Shown in pieces: positions 1 through 8,125 of a stretch of 14,031 nucleotides of DNA. Positions within the stretch are counted from its first letter, which is position 1. Every line of letters begins with the position of its first letter. The position numbers and the translations under genes are program-made. Source of the stretch: JAYOFM01 sp038117225 (lineage in GTDB: Bacteria; Pseudomonadota; Alphaproteobacteria; Rhodospirillales; Casp-alpha2); contig JAYOFM010000102.1 in assembly GCA_038117225.1 (NCBI GenBank), forward strand, positions 1 to 14,031, given 5' to 3'. A model generated the notes under the pieces. That model had not been told where the DNA came from and made no database searches. It was given only the letters and a program-made list of their open reading frames with translations.

Positions 1-63
1 TCTCGCGTGCCCTTATACCATGGGCCACGGCTTCTCAGTAGATAGGGTGGCGGCGCCCATGAC

Positions 64-582
64 GTGGACGACACCTATGCGGTCGAAAGCTTTAACGGCA
101 GCCACGGCATCGGCCATGTGCGGCTGGCCACCGAATCGGACGTGGCGCCCGAGGCGGCGCATCCGTTCTGGGCCACCGGTTTCGCCGATGTGGCCATCGT
201 TCACAACGGCCAGATCACCAATTATTGGAAAATGCGTCGCCGTTTGGTAAAGCGCGGATACGAATTCAACACCGACAATGACAGCGAATTGATCGCCGTT
301 TACCTGGCCGATAAGCTTTCCCAGGACATACCGCTCAAGGAAGCGTTGCGAACCTCCATCGACGATATGGATGGTACGTTTTCCTTCCTGGTCTCGACCA
401 AGAATGAAATGGGCTATGCCAAGGATCGTCTGGCCGCCAAGCCGATGGTCAAGTTCGAAAACGACGACATGGTCGCCATCGCCTCGGAAGAGGTTTCGCT
501 TAACAAACTATTTCCGGGGCAGGCGCTGAACACGTCGGAGCCGCCCCCGGGGACATACGAGACATGGCAACGGTCGATCTAG
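64..582 (+). CDS. Class II glutamine amidotransferase domain protein, 5'-truncated (MgsA/GlxB-like)
   Basis: This is an N-terminal-nucleophile (class II) glutamine amidotransferase domain, the kind that hydrolyses glutamine (or a gamma-glutamyl amide) for a glutamate-synthase-like partner. Visible family landmarks, numbered from the GTG at 64, are GHVRLAT (17-23) with the substrate-binding Arg20, the AHP motif (32-34), HNGQITN (47-53) with the Asn-Gly oxyanion pair, the NDSE acidic motif (72-75) and GTFSFLV near 105-111. The N-terminal MCGI block with the catalytic Cys and about 100 residues are absent, because the frame is closed by TAG at 43-45, close to the window edge. The C-terminus looks complete and overlaps the next gene by 19 bases, so the two are co-transcribed. 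The following glutamate-synthase-like genes and a GlnT/GmaS gene point to an MgsA or GlxB role. A contig-end artefact, frameshift or real decay could explain the missing start. Family sure; precise role moderate. Confidence 0.8.
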   Translation: MDDTYAVESFNGSHGIGHVRLATESDVAPEAAHPFWATGFADVAIVHNGQITNYWKMRRRLVKRGYEFNTDNDSELIAVYLADKLSQDIPLKEALRTSIDDMDGTFSFLVSTKNEMGYAKDRLAAKPMVKFENDDMVAIASEEVSLNKLFPGQALNTSEPPPGTYETWQRSI

Positions 583-2531
583 CGGACATCCCGGTCCGCG
601 AAGCCAATGAGCTTATCCGCAGCTACGGCGCCGACGGCGAGGACGTGGACGTCCTCAACCCGGACGCACGCCATCATATCGGCGTCGGTCTGGTGCATGA
701 CATCCGTGTGCGCATTCGTGGTTCAGCCGGCTATTTCTGCGCTGGGCTGACAGACGGGGCACGTTTCGAAATAGACAATAACGTCGGTTGGGGACTGGCC
801 GACAACATGCTGGGCGGCTCGGTCGTCGTCCGCGGCAATGCCAGCGCCATTGCCGGCGTCGCCATCCGCGGCGCTGATGTCATCGTGCATGGCAATATCG
901 GCTCGCGCGCCGGACAGGTGATGAAAGCCGGCACCCTACTGGCGTGCGGCAACGCCAATTTCATGGCCGGCTATATGATGTACGGCGGCCGCATCGTCAT
1001 CCTTGGTGATTCGGGCGAACAAGTCGGCCAGGACATGACGGGCGGCAACATCTATGTCGGCGGGCGCATCAACTCGCTGGGCACGGACGCCCGTCAGGTC
1101 GACCTTCCCGCCGCCGAGCGCGATGACCTGATGGCTTTCCTGGATCGTTACGAGATCCCGTTCACCGGAACCATTCAGAAGATTGAGAATGCCGGCGAAA
1201 AACTTCGCTACAACCGTACGGAACCCCGGGTTCGCAATATTCCGTTCTTCGTTTCCTCCGGCAAATCGAGCTACTGGAACGCCAAGGTGCAGGAGGACAT
1301 CCACGTCAAATCGCAGATCGGACGTTATCGCATTCGCGGTTATGGCGCGACGCGGGCACTTCCGCATATTTCCGATATCGCCTTTCGCAAGGATCTTTCA
1401 AACCTGCCGGCCGATCCCGACATCACGGACAAGATCGATCTGGCGACGGAAGTCGGCGGGCGCAGCGGCGGTACGCCGCTGCGGCTCAGCATGCCGGTGA
1501 TGATCGCACCGATGAGCTATGGCGCGCTGTCGAAGTCCACCAAGTTGGCGCTGGCCATCGCGTCACGGCTTTCTGGCATTTCGGAGAATACCGGCGAAGG
1601 CGGCATGACCGACGAGCAGCGCGAGGAAGCCGATCAGCTGATCTACCAGTGCCTGTCCGGCCGCCTCGGCTGGTCGATCCACGACATGCAGCGCGCCAAT
1701 GGGTTGGAAATCTATATATCCCAAGGCGCCAAGCCTGGCCTCGGCGGCCAACTGATGGCCCGCAAGGTGACCAAGGAGATCGCCCGCATCCGTGGCATCC
1801 CCGAAGGCATCGACCTGCGCTCGCCATCACGCCATCCGGATGTGCTCGGCGCCGACGATCTGGTGATCAAGGTCGAGGAATTTCGCGAAGCCACCGGCTA
1901 TCGCATTCCGGTGTCGGTCAAGCTCGGTGCCGGGCGCGTGCGCGACGACATCAAGATCGCCTTCAAGGACGGCTTTGACTTCGTCGAACTGGACGGTTTG
2001 CAAGGTTCCACCGGCGCCGCCGGCAACGAAGTGTTGGAATTCGTCGGCATCCCCACTCTGTCGGCCATTCAGGAAGCCATGGATGCACTCGCGGAGGTCG
2101 GCGGTCTCGATATGCCGGTCATCCTGATGGGCGGCATCAAGGATGGCATCGACGCCGCCAAGGCCATCGCGCTGGGCGCACGGGCGATCGGCGTCGGCAC
2201 ATCGGCGATCATCGCCGGTGGCTGTATCGCGTGCCTGCAATGCCACGTCGGCCAGTGCGTCGTCGGCATCGCGACGCAGGACCCGGAGCACGAAAAGCGC
2301 TACAACGTGCCCGTCGAGGCGCGCAACATTCACCGCTATCTGGAAGGCGTGCGCTGGCAGCTGGCGACGGTAATCGATGGCCTTGGGCACACGGCGGCGC
2401 ATCAGCTTTGCCGCGACGATCTGGTGGCACTGACGCCGGAAGCGGCGGAAATCACCCGGCTTCCCTATCATCCCGAGTACCGGGAACGTGATCGGCACGG
2501 TTCCTTGAACGCTCAGCGGAAGGACTCCTGA
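564..2531 (+). CDS. Glutamate-synthase-like protein: GXGXG domain fused to FMN-binding barrel (MgsB-MgsC / GlxC-GlxD fusion)
   Basis: This 655-aa protein joins two parts of glutamate synthase that are usually separate in the MgsBC or GlxCD systems. Residues about 35-170 form the right-handed GXGXG beta-helix, with repeated Gly-rich turns. Residues about 260-620 form the FMN-binding TIM barrel. Landmarks in the barrel are NTGEGG (342-347), SQGAKPGLGGQL (386-397), GSTGA (481-485) and GGIKDGIDAAKAIALGA (523-539). A 3Fe-4S motif has Cys554, Cys560 and Cys565 in the normal C-x5-C-x4-C spacing, with an additional Cys557. The reaction by family is transfer of an amino or alkylamino group released by the amidotransferase to a keto acid or glutamate, in the cytoplasm. 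The ATG at 564 overlaps the upstream gene and is followed by a normal MgsB-like N-terminus. The next gene starts directly after the stop. Whether the product is glutamate or N-methylglutamate cannot be read from sequence. Confidence 0.9.
   Translation: MATVDLADIPVREANELIRSYGADGEDVDVLNPDARHHIGVGLVHDIRVRIRGSAGYFCAGLTDGARFEIDNNVGWGLADNMLGGSVVVRGNASAIAGVAIRGADVIVHGNIGSRAGQVMKAGTLLACGNANFMAGYMMYGGRIVILGDSGEQVGQDMTGGNIYVGGRINSLGTDARQVDLPAAERDDLMAFLDRYEIPFTGTIQKIENAGEKLRYNRTEPRVRNIPFFVSSGKSSYWNAKVQEDIHVKSQIGRYRIRGYGATRALPHISDIAFRKDLSNLPADPDITDKIDLATEVGGRSGGTPLRLSMPVMIAPMSYGALSKSTKLALAIASRLSGISENTGEGGMTDEQREEADQLIYQCLSGRLGWSIHDMQRANGLEIYISQGAKPGLGGQLMARKVTKEIARIRGIPEGIDLRSPSRHPDVLGADDLVIKVEEFREATGYRIPVSVKLGAGRVRDDIKIAFKDGFDFVELDGLQGSTGAAGNEVLEFVGIPTLSAIQEAMDALAEVGGLDMPVILMGGIKDGIDAAKAIALGARAIGVGTSAIIAGGCIACLQCHVGQCVVGIATQDPEHEKRYNVPVEARNIHRYLEGVRWQLATVIDGLGHTAAHQLCRDDLVALTPEAAEITRLPYHPEYRERDRHGSLNAQRKDS
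2518..2524 (+). promoter_or_regulatory. Ribosome binding site for the GltD-like gene
   Basis: GGAAGGA lies inside the last codons of the preceding gene, 7 bases before the GTG at 2532. It decides this start, which would otherwise be easy to miss because the codon is GTG and abuts the upstream stop. Confidence 0.8.
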
Positions 2532-5063
2532 GTGGACACCGTTTACAACAAGGAACGCATCGCTGCGCTGGAACCGCCGGCCGAGTTCCCGTCCGACCTT
2601 AGCGACGCGCATTTCGTGCCGGCACCGTGCCAAGTCGCCTGCCCGGTCGGTACCGACGCGCCGTCCTATATCGGCTATATCTGGGAAGGTAAGACCGAGG
2701 AAGCCTTCGAGGCGATCACAGCGACCAATCCGTTCAGTTCCATCTGCGGGCGGGTCTGCGATGCACCCTGCGAACCGGCCTGTCGGCGGGTCGATTCCGA
2801 TGGCGCCCTCGCCATCCGCAATCTGAAACGCTACGTCATGGAAAAGCTGGGCAAGGATTTCCGCCTACCCAGCAAGCCGGTAACCCGGACCGAGACGATC
2901 GGCATCGTCGGCAGCGGCCCCGCCGGGCTGACCGCCGCCCAGGACTTGGCCGAAGCCGGATTCGAGGTTCACGTCTATGAAATGACCGACCGACTTGGCG
3001 GCATGATGGTGTGGGGAATCCCGGCGTTTCGTCTGCCCCCCGGTACCGTCGAGGAAGACATGAGACGCATGCTCGACCATTGCCCGGGTATACAGGTCCA
3101 CCTAAACACGGCACTCGGCGAGGACGTAACGCTCGACGAGCTTAAGTCCCGTCACGACGCGGTACTGCTAACCATTGGCGCCTGGTGGGGCAAGTCCATG
3201 AACATTCCCGGCGGCGACGACAACCGGGTCGTTGATGGCGTCGGCTTCCTGCGCCGCATCAACGGTGGCGAACGGCCGGAGATGCCGGAAACGGTACTGG
3301 TCATCGGTGGCGGCGACGTCGCCATGGACGCCTGCCGTGTCGCCAAGCGGCTGCCGGGCTGCAAGGACGTAAAGGTGCTGTATCGGCGCGGGCCCGAGGA
3401 AATTCCTGCCCGGCGCGACGAATTGGAAGGCGCCGTCAAGGAAGACATCGACATCGTCTACAACACGCAGCCAGTAGCCGCGGTGGCCGACGGCAACGGC
3501 TTCGCGCTGCGCTGCGTCGAGACCCGTCTCGGCGAGCCCGACGCCGACGGACGGCGGCGGCCAGAGAACATTCCCGGCAGCGAACACGACGTGCCCTGCG
3601 GCCTGGTCATCATGGCCATTGGCCAGCAATCGGAAAGCGAAGAACTCGACAGCCATGGCCTGATGGCGCGGGACCGGGTCGGCACCGACTGGCAGACCAT
3701 GCGCACGTCGGATGCCAAGGTATTCGCCGCCGGCGACGGCGCCTTCGGCGGCTCGACAATCGTCATGGCCATGCAGCACGGCCACCGCGCGGCTTATTAC
3801 GTGAAATCCTTTCTCAACGGCATCGAGGCACCGCTGCCCTACCGCACTCCGTTTCGCACCCGGCGAGTGCCGGTGGCCCAGGACATCAACTGGGAGGTTT
3901 TCCCGAGAATTGAACAACCGTTCCATGGCCTCGGTGATAACCCGGTCGCCTTTCCCGAGATCGAGGCCACCTACACCGACCAGGAGGCCAAGGACGAAGC
4001 CGCGCGCTGTTATCGCTGCGATGCCGAAACCGGCTCCGCCGATTATTCGGTACGCACGCGTGAAGACATCTTCGTCATGGCTCGCACCAATCCCAAGGAC
4101 GCCGTAACGCACGCAACGATCCTGAACAAGCGGCTGCAGCCACGCGACGACCCGTTCGTTGGCAACGTGCCGACATTGGAAGATCTTGTTTTCCTGCCGG
4201 CCAACCTGTCGAGACTGGTCATCGATCCCTATCGTGATGCCTGCAATGTGGCGACGACGCTGTTCGACGGGAATATGTCGCTGGCCTTGCCCTTTCTGGT
4301 CGCCGGATTTGATGATGCGCCGGAGGAGGTTCGCCGCGCTCTCGCCGGGGGCACCCGCAAACAGGGTGCCGGCAGTGTCGGCCGCCGCCCCCTCGGCGAC
4401 GATGTCCCGTGGCTGCAGCTGCTGCGTCCCGGCGAGGACGAAGCCGCGGACGAAGCTCGCGCCCGCGCCCTATGTGGGGCCTACGATCAGACTGTCTTCG
4501 ATCGCTACCGCGACAAGCCCCTAGGGCTCGCGGTAACATCGGCCGAATTGGAAACGGTCATACCACTCGCCCTCGATGCCGAACTCGATTTCCTGCTGCT
4601 GCAAGGTAATCATCCCATCGACGGCACCTGGCCTGAACTCGCCGGCGAGCCGGATCTCACCGTCATTCGCGATTGTCTGGCCATTCTGCGGCGGCTAAAC
4701 CGAGAGGAGGACCTGGAGATTATTTATTTCGGCGGCGTGCGCTCCGGCACCGATGCGGCGAAGTTGATCGGCCTCGGCGCCAATGCCATGGTCATTGGTG
4801 CCGCCATGGGCTTCGCGCTCGGTGGCGAGGTCGAGGACGAAGGGCTGCGGTTTCATTCCGACCTTAACGATGATGATCGCATTGACGCCGCCGCCAGCCT
4901 GCTCAGCGCGCTTTCAGCCGAGGCGTCGATCATGGCGCGCTGCACCGGCAAGACCAATATCCACAATATCGAGCCCGAGGACTTGCGTTCCATCACGCAG
5001 GCGACAGCCCGCGCCGCCGGCATTCCGCTCGCCGGCGCCAACCCGCGCTTCGCGGCTGACTGA
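2532..5063 (+). CDS. GltD-like FAD/NAD(P)H oxidoreductase with C-terminal glutamate-synthase-like barrel
   Basis: This 843-aa protein has a glutamate synthase small-subunit core that should pass electrons from NAD(P)H through FAD and Fe-S clusters to the neighbouring FMN protein. Fe-S cysteines are C33, C37, C72, C76, C80 and C84. The RCxxC pair usual just before them is missing, and a similar RCYRC lies at 492-496. FAD motif GIVGSGPAG is at 124-132, the NAD(P) motif VIGGGDVAMD at 257-266, and the second FAD motif FAAGDGAFGG at 398-407. Residues about 545-843 are a second region resembling the glutamate-synthase barrel: GGVRSGTDAAKLIGLGA (734-750) matches GGIKDGIDAAKAIALGA of the preceding protein, but the 3Fe-4S cysteines are absent. 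The GTG at 2532 follows the previous TGA with no gap, and GGAAGGA at 2518-2524 supports it. GltD is about 450-480 aa, so this is a long fusion. The C-terminal role is unknown. Confidence 0.85.
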   Translation: MDTVYNKERIAALEPPAEFPSDLSDAHFVPAPCQVACPVGTDAPSYIGYIWEGKTEEAFEAITATNPFSSICGRVCDAPCEPACRRVDSDGALAIRNLKRYVMEKLGKDFRLPSKPVTRTETIGIVGSGPAGLTAAQDLAEAGFEVHVYEMTDRLGGMMVWGIPAFRLPPGTVEEDMRRMLDHCPGIQVHLNTALGEDVTLDELKSRHDAVLLTIGAWWGKSMNIPGGDDNRVVDGVGFLRRINGGERPEMPETVLVIGGGDVAMDACRVAKRLPGCKDVKVLYRRGPEEIPARRDELEGAVKEDIDIVYNTQPVAAVADGNGFALRCVETRLGEPDADGRRRPENIPGSEHDVPCGLVIMAIGQQSESEELDSHGLMARDRVGTDWQTMRTSDAKVFAAGDGAFGGSTIVMAMQHGHRAAYYVKSFLNGIEAPLPYRTPFRTRRVPVAQDINWEVFPRIEQPFHGLGDNPVAFPEIEATYTDQEAKDEAARCYRCDAETGSADYSVRTREDIFVMARTNPKDAVTHATILNKRLQPRDDPFVGNVPTLEDLVFLPANLSRLVIDPYRDACNVATTLFDGNMSLALPFLVAGFDDAPEEVRRALAGGTRKQGAGSVGRRPLGDDVPWLQLLRPGEDEAADEARARALCGAYDQTVFDRYRDKPLGLAVTSAELETVIPLALDAELDFLLLQGNHPIDGTWPELAGEPDLTVIRDCLAILRRLNREEDLEIIYFGGVRSGTDAAKLIGLGANAMVIGAAMGFALGGEVEDEGLRFHSDLNDDDRIDAAASLLSALSAEASIMARCTGKTNIHNIEPEDLRSITQATARAAGIPLAGANPRFAAD

Positions 5064-5172
5064 CGGTGATCGAATGGTGGCACCCGGTCTAGAGAATTCA
5101 CTACACTGGCGGAAGAAAATCTGATCCCATCATCCGTATGGGGCAAACAATCCGGTTCCCGGGTCAAAACAC

Positions 5173-5180
5173 GAAGGAGA
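5173..5180 (+). promoter_or_regulatory. Ribosome binding site for the glutamine synthetase family gene
   Basis: GAAGGAGA ends 5 bases before the ATG at 5186. It favours that codon over the in-frame ATG at 5138, which would add 16 residues unlike the family and has no comparable Shine-Dalgarno sequence. Confidence 0.85.
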
Positions 5181-5185
5181 ACATC

Positions 5186-6493
5186 ATGGCGAAAGATCTC
5201 GCGGCCATCGCCAAGCAGAAGGGCATCAAGTATTTCCTCATCAGTTTCGTCGACTTGTTCGGCGGCTTGCGCGCAAAGTTGGTGCCGGCACGCGCCATCG
5301 CGGGCATGCAGAAGGACGGTGCCGGGTTCGCTGGGTTCGCCGCCTGGCTCGATATGACGCCGGCGCACCCGGACATGTTCGCCATCCCCGATCCGGATAG
5401 CCTGATCCAATTGCCGTGGAAGAAGGAAGTCGCCTGGGTCGCCAGCGATCTGTGGATGGACGGCAAACCCGTTGAGGCATCGCCGCGCATTATCCTCAAA
5501 CGTCAGGTTGAGCGCGCCGCCAAGCAGGGCCTGCGTATGAAGACCGGCGTCGAGTGCGAATACTTTCTGATTAACGAGGACGGCGCCGATATCGCCGACG
5601 TCCGCGATACACAGGAAAAGCCATGTTATGATCAGGCCGCGTTGATGCGGCGCTATGACGTGGTCTCGGAAATCTGCGACTGCATGATCGAACTGGGCTG
5701 GAATCCCTACCAAAACGATCACGAGGACGCCAATGGCCAGTTCGAAATGAACTGGGACTATACGGATGCCGTCACCACTGCCGACCGCCATGCCTTCTTC
5801 AAGTTCATGGTCAAATCGATTGCCGAGAACCATGGGCTGCGCGCCACCTTCATGCCAAAGCCGTTTCTGCACCTCACGGGCAACGGCTGCCACACCCACG
5901 TTTCGGTCTGGGACAAATCCGGCAAGAAGAACTTGTTCGACAACGGGCGCGACGAAAATGGACTTTCCGCTCTCGCCTATCAGTTCCTCGGTGGCATCGT
6001 TCACAACGCCCTGGCGCTGACCTCGATCTTCAATCCGACGGTCAACAGCTACAAGCGCATCAACGCGCCGGTGACGGCATCAGGCGCTACGTGGGCCCCC
6101 AATACCGTGACCTGGAGCGGCAACAATCGCACGCACATGATCCGCATCCCGGAACCGGGCCGCTTTGAATTGCGGCTGATGGACGGCGCCACCAATCCCT
6201 ACCTGTCGCAAGCCGGCGTGCTGGCGGCGGGCCTGGATGGCATCGCCAACAAGCGCGATCCGGGCAAGCGCCTCGACATCGATATGTACGCCGAGGGCCA
6301 CAAGGCACGAGGCGCCAAGAGACTGCCGCTCAATCTACTCGACGCGCTGCGCTTGACCGAGAAGAGCCGGGTGCTGCGTGACGCCATGGGCGACGCCATC
6401 ATCGACAGCTACATCAAGCTGAAGATGGAGGACTGGGACCGTTACTCCCGTCACCTCACCCAATGGGAACGTGACTACACGCTGGATTGCTAA
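5186..6493 (+). CDS. gmaS/glnT: GlnT/GmaS-type glutamine synthetase family enzyme (probable gamma-glutamylmethylamide synthetase)
   Basis: This 435-aa cytoplasmic ligase joins glutamate with ammonia or an alkylamine at the cost of ATP. Glutamine synthetase motifs appear in order: the metal-binding GVECEYF (121-127, Glu123 and Glu125), DHEDANGQFEMNW (178-190, Glu180 and Glu187), GNGCHTHVS (232-240, the GSGMHVHQS equivalent), NSYKRI (287-292), an Arg-rich nucleotide/glutamate segment around 315-330, and NPYLSQAGVLAAGLDGI (337-353). Length and motif style fit the Rhizobium GlnT / methylotroph GmaS group rather than GlnA (about 470 aa). No GlnA-type adenylylation Tyr motif was recognised near the C-terminus. 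The gene lies 122 bases after the GltD-like gene on the same strand, so it is probably in the same operon, though the gap could hold a promoter. The MgsA/B/C-like neighbours favour GmaS, making gamma-glutamylmethylamide from methylamine. A true ammonia-using GlnT remains possible, because substrate choice is not evident from motifs. Confidence 0.88.
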   Translation: MAKDLAAIAKQKGIKYFLISFVDLFGGLRAKLVPARAIAGMQKDGAGFAGFAAWLDMTPAHPDMFAIPDPDSLIQLPWKKEVAWVASDLWMDGKPVEASPRIILKRQVERAAKQGLRMKTGVECEYFLINEDGADIADVRDTQEKPCYDQAALMRRYDVVSEICDCMIELGWNPYQNDHEDANGQFEMNWDYTDAVTTADRHAFFKFMVKSIAENHGLRATFMPKPFLHLTGNGCHTHVSVWDKSGKKNLFDNGRDENGLSALAYQFLGGIVHNALALTSIFNPTVNSYKRINAPVTASGATWAPNTVTWSGNNRTHMIRIPEPGRFELRLMDGATNPYLSQAGVLAAGLDGIANKRDPGKRLDIDMYAEGHKARGAKRLPLNLLDALRLTEKSRVLRDAMGDAIIDSYIKLKMEDWDRYSRHLTQWERDYTLDC

Positions 6494-6509
6494 GTCTCTT
6501 TTTCACGGC

Positions 6510-6523
6510 CTGATCTCGATCAA
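6510..6523. promoter_or_regulatory. Candidate FNR/FixK-type box upstream of phaC
   Basis: CTGATctcgATCAA matches the FNR/FixK/Anr consensus TTGAT-N4-ATCAA at 9 of 10 fixed positions. Its centre is about 69 bases before the phaC ATG. It lies in the only gap between the glutamine synthetase gene and phaC. It could place PHA synthesis under oxygen control, which is known in several alphaproteobacteria. A class II position would put the transcription start near 6558; the matching -10 near 6545-6551 (CTAAGCT) is weak. Confidence 0.45.
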
Positions 6524-6571
6524 CGCGGGAAATAACCGGCGCGCCTAAGCTCGGCTGAGAACCTTCAAAAT

Positions 6572-6578
6572 GGAAGGG
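6572..6578 (+). promoter_or_regulatory. Ribosome binding site for phaC
   Basis: GGAAGGG sits 7 bases before the ATG at 6586 and fixes the start of the PHA synthase gene. Confidence 0.8.
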
Positions 6579-6585
6579 TATCACC

Positions 6586-8099
6586 ATGGCCCGCAGCAAG
6601 GTATCCGGCGCACGGCGCAAGCGTTCGGAACCGGCGCGCGCGAACTTGAACAGCCTGCCGACAGCCGAAACATCGCGGGTACAGCCGCAGATCACCGGCT
6701 TGGAGCAGTTAGATCAGGTCCTGCACTCGGCACAAGCGCGCGCCACCGGTGGCGTGTCGCCGCCCGCCATCATGAATGCCTTTCTCGATTGGTGCGTCCA
6801 TCTGGCAAATTCGCCGACCAACCAGACCGTGTTGGCCCACAAGGCGGCGAACGACGGGATGAAACTGTTGAGCTACATCGCCAACACGGTTGCCGGCGCC
6901 CGCGCGCAACCTGCTGCCCGCGTCGACCGCCGCGACCCGCGGTTCCGCGCCGATGACTGGAATGCCTGGCCCTTCAACCTACTGGCCCAATCCTTTCTGT
7001 TGACGCAAAGCTGGTGGCGCGAGGCGACCCGTGACATTCCCGGCGTCAGCACGGCGCACGAACGCGAAGTGCAGTTCATCACGCGCCAAATTTTGGATTG
7101 CCTGNNNNNNNNNNNNNNNNNNNNNNNNNNNNNNNNNNNNNNNNNNNNNNNNNNNNNNNNNNNNNNNNNNNNNNNNNNNNNNNNNNNNNNNNNNNNNNNN
7201 NNNNTGACTACCGTCGCCTTGGCGTGATGGCTGCTCTCGATGCCATTAATAAGGTGCGCCCCGGCGCGCTGATCCATGCCTGCGGTTATTGTCTCGGCGG
7301 CACGCTGCTGGCCATCGCCGCCGCCGCGATGGCGCGTGATGGAGACCATCGGGTGGCGTCGGTGAGCTTGCTCGCCGCACAGACGGATTTTTCCGAGGCC
7401 GGTGACTTGATGCTATTCATGGATGAGAGTGAACTCGTTTTTATCGAGGATATGATGTGGAGCCGGGGCTACCTGGATACCAAGGAAATGTCGGGGGCCT
7501 TTCATTTCCTGCGCGCCAACGACCTGATTTGGTCACGCATGGTCCGCGAGTATTTGTTGGGCCAGAAGGACACGCTCAGCGATTTGATGGCCTGGAGCAC
7601 CGATCTGACACGATTGCCGTACCGGATGCATTCGGAATATCTACGGCAACTGTTTCTCGAAAACCGTCTGGCCACTGGTAAGTATCTGGTCGACGGCCGG
7701 CCGGTGGCGCTGACCGATATCGCGGTGGAAATTTTCGCCGTTGGCACACTTCGCGACCATATCGCGCCGTGGCAGTCCATCTTCAAAATCAAAATTCTGA
7801 GCGATACGGATGTTACCTTTGTCCTCGCCGCTGGCGGTCACAATGCCGGCATTGTCTCCGAGCCTGGGCATCCGCGCCGGAGCTATCAACTGATGGCGCT
7901 CAAGGAACTCGCCACGTTCAAGGATCCGGAGACCTGGCGGCAACAAGCGCCTTCCCATGATGGCTCCTGGTGGCCGGCATGGTCGAAATGGCTGTCGCGC
8001 CGGTCAACGGCCATGGTGAAACCCCCGGCGATGGGCGCGCCGAAGCGCGGCCTCAAGGTGTTGGCGGATGCCCCTGGAACGTTCGTTCTGCAGTCCTGA
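6586..8099 (+). CDS. phaC: Poly(3-hydroxyalkanoate) synthase, class I-like, interrupted by assembly gap
   Basis: The product polymerises (R)-3-hydroxyacyl-CoA into storage polyester on cytoplasmic granules. The left part (173 codons, to 7104) is a PhaC N-terminal domain, with the usual DWCVHL, NAWPFN and FLLTQSWW patches. The right part, reading from 7206, is the alpha/beta-hydrolase domain with lipase-like box GYCLGG. The triad candidates are Cys (codon 7290-7292), Asp of RDHIAPW (7755-7757) and His of GGHNAG (7839-7841). The 100 Ns at 7105-7204 cannot be literal: the two halves are in different frames across 100 bases, and a usual PhaC would need roughly 110-120 residues here. The whole protein is therefore probably near 585 aa and intact. 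A basic, low-complexity leader of about 35 residues precedes the conserved region. No phasin, phaR, phaA or phaB gene is visible nearby. The FNR-type box upstream suggests oxygen control. Family assignment is firm. Confidence 0.9.
7105..7204. other. Assembly gap (100 Ns) inside phaC
   Basis: A run of exactly 100 N is a common placeholder for a scaffold gap of unknown size. The reading frame implies that the true missing length leaves remainder 2 on division by 3. Comparison with PHA synthase length suggests around 330-360 bases missing. Confidence 0.95.
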
Positions 8100-8125
8100 C
8101 TCGGTATTTCCATGGCGCGGACGAC

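Noticed and set aside
3168..4112. Long minus-strand open frame (314 codons) opposite the GltD-like gene
   Set aside because: It is antisense to a gene with clear family motifs, its translation shows no recognisable domain, and high GC makes such shadow frames common.
5078..5094. Sigma-54-like promoter TGGCAC before the glutamine synthetase gene
   Set aside because: The -24 half matches, but the -12 half five bases later reads CTAGA and lacks the required GC, so it is not a usable sigma-54 site.
5138..5185. Upstream ATG start for the GlnT/GmaS gene
   Set aside because: It would add 16 residues not seen in the family and swallow the strong GAAGGAGA ribosome site placed for the ATG at 5186.
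4853..6004. Minus-strand open frame of 383 codons across the GltD-like and glutamine synthetase genes
   Set aside because: It covers motifs of two real plus-strand genes and their ribosome binding site; no family resemblance in its own translation.
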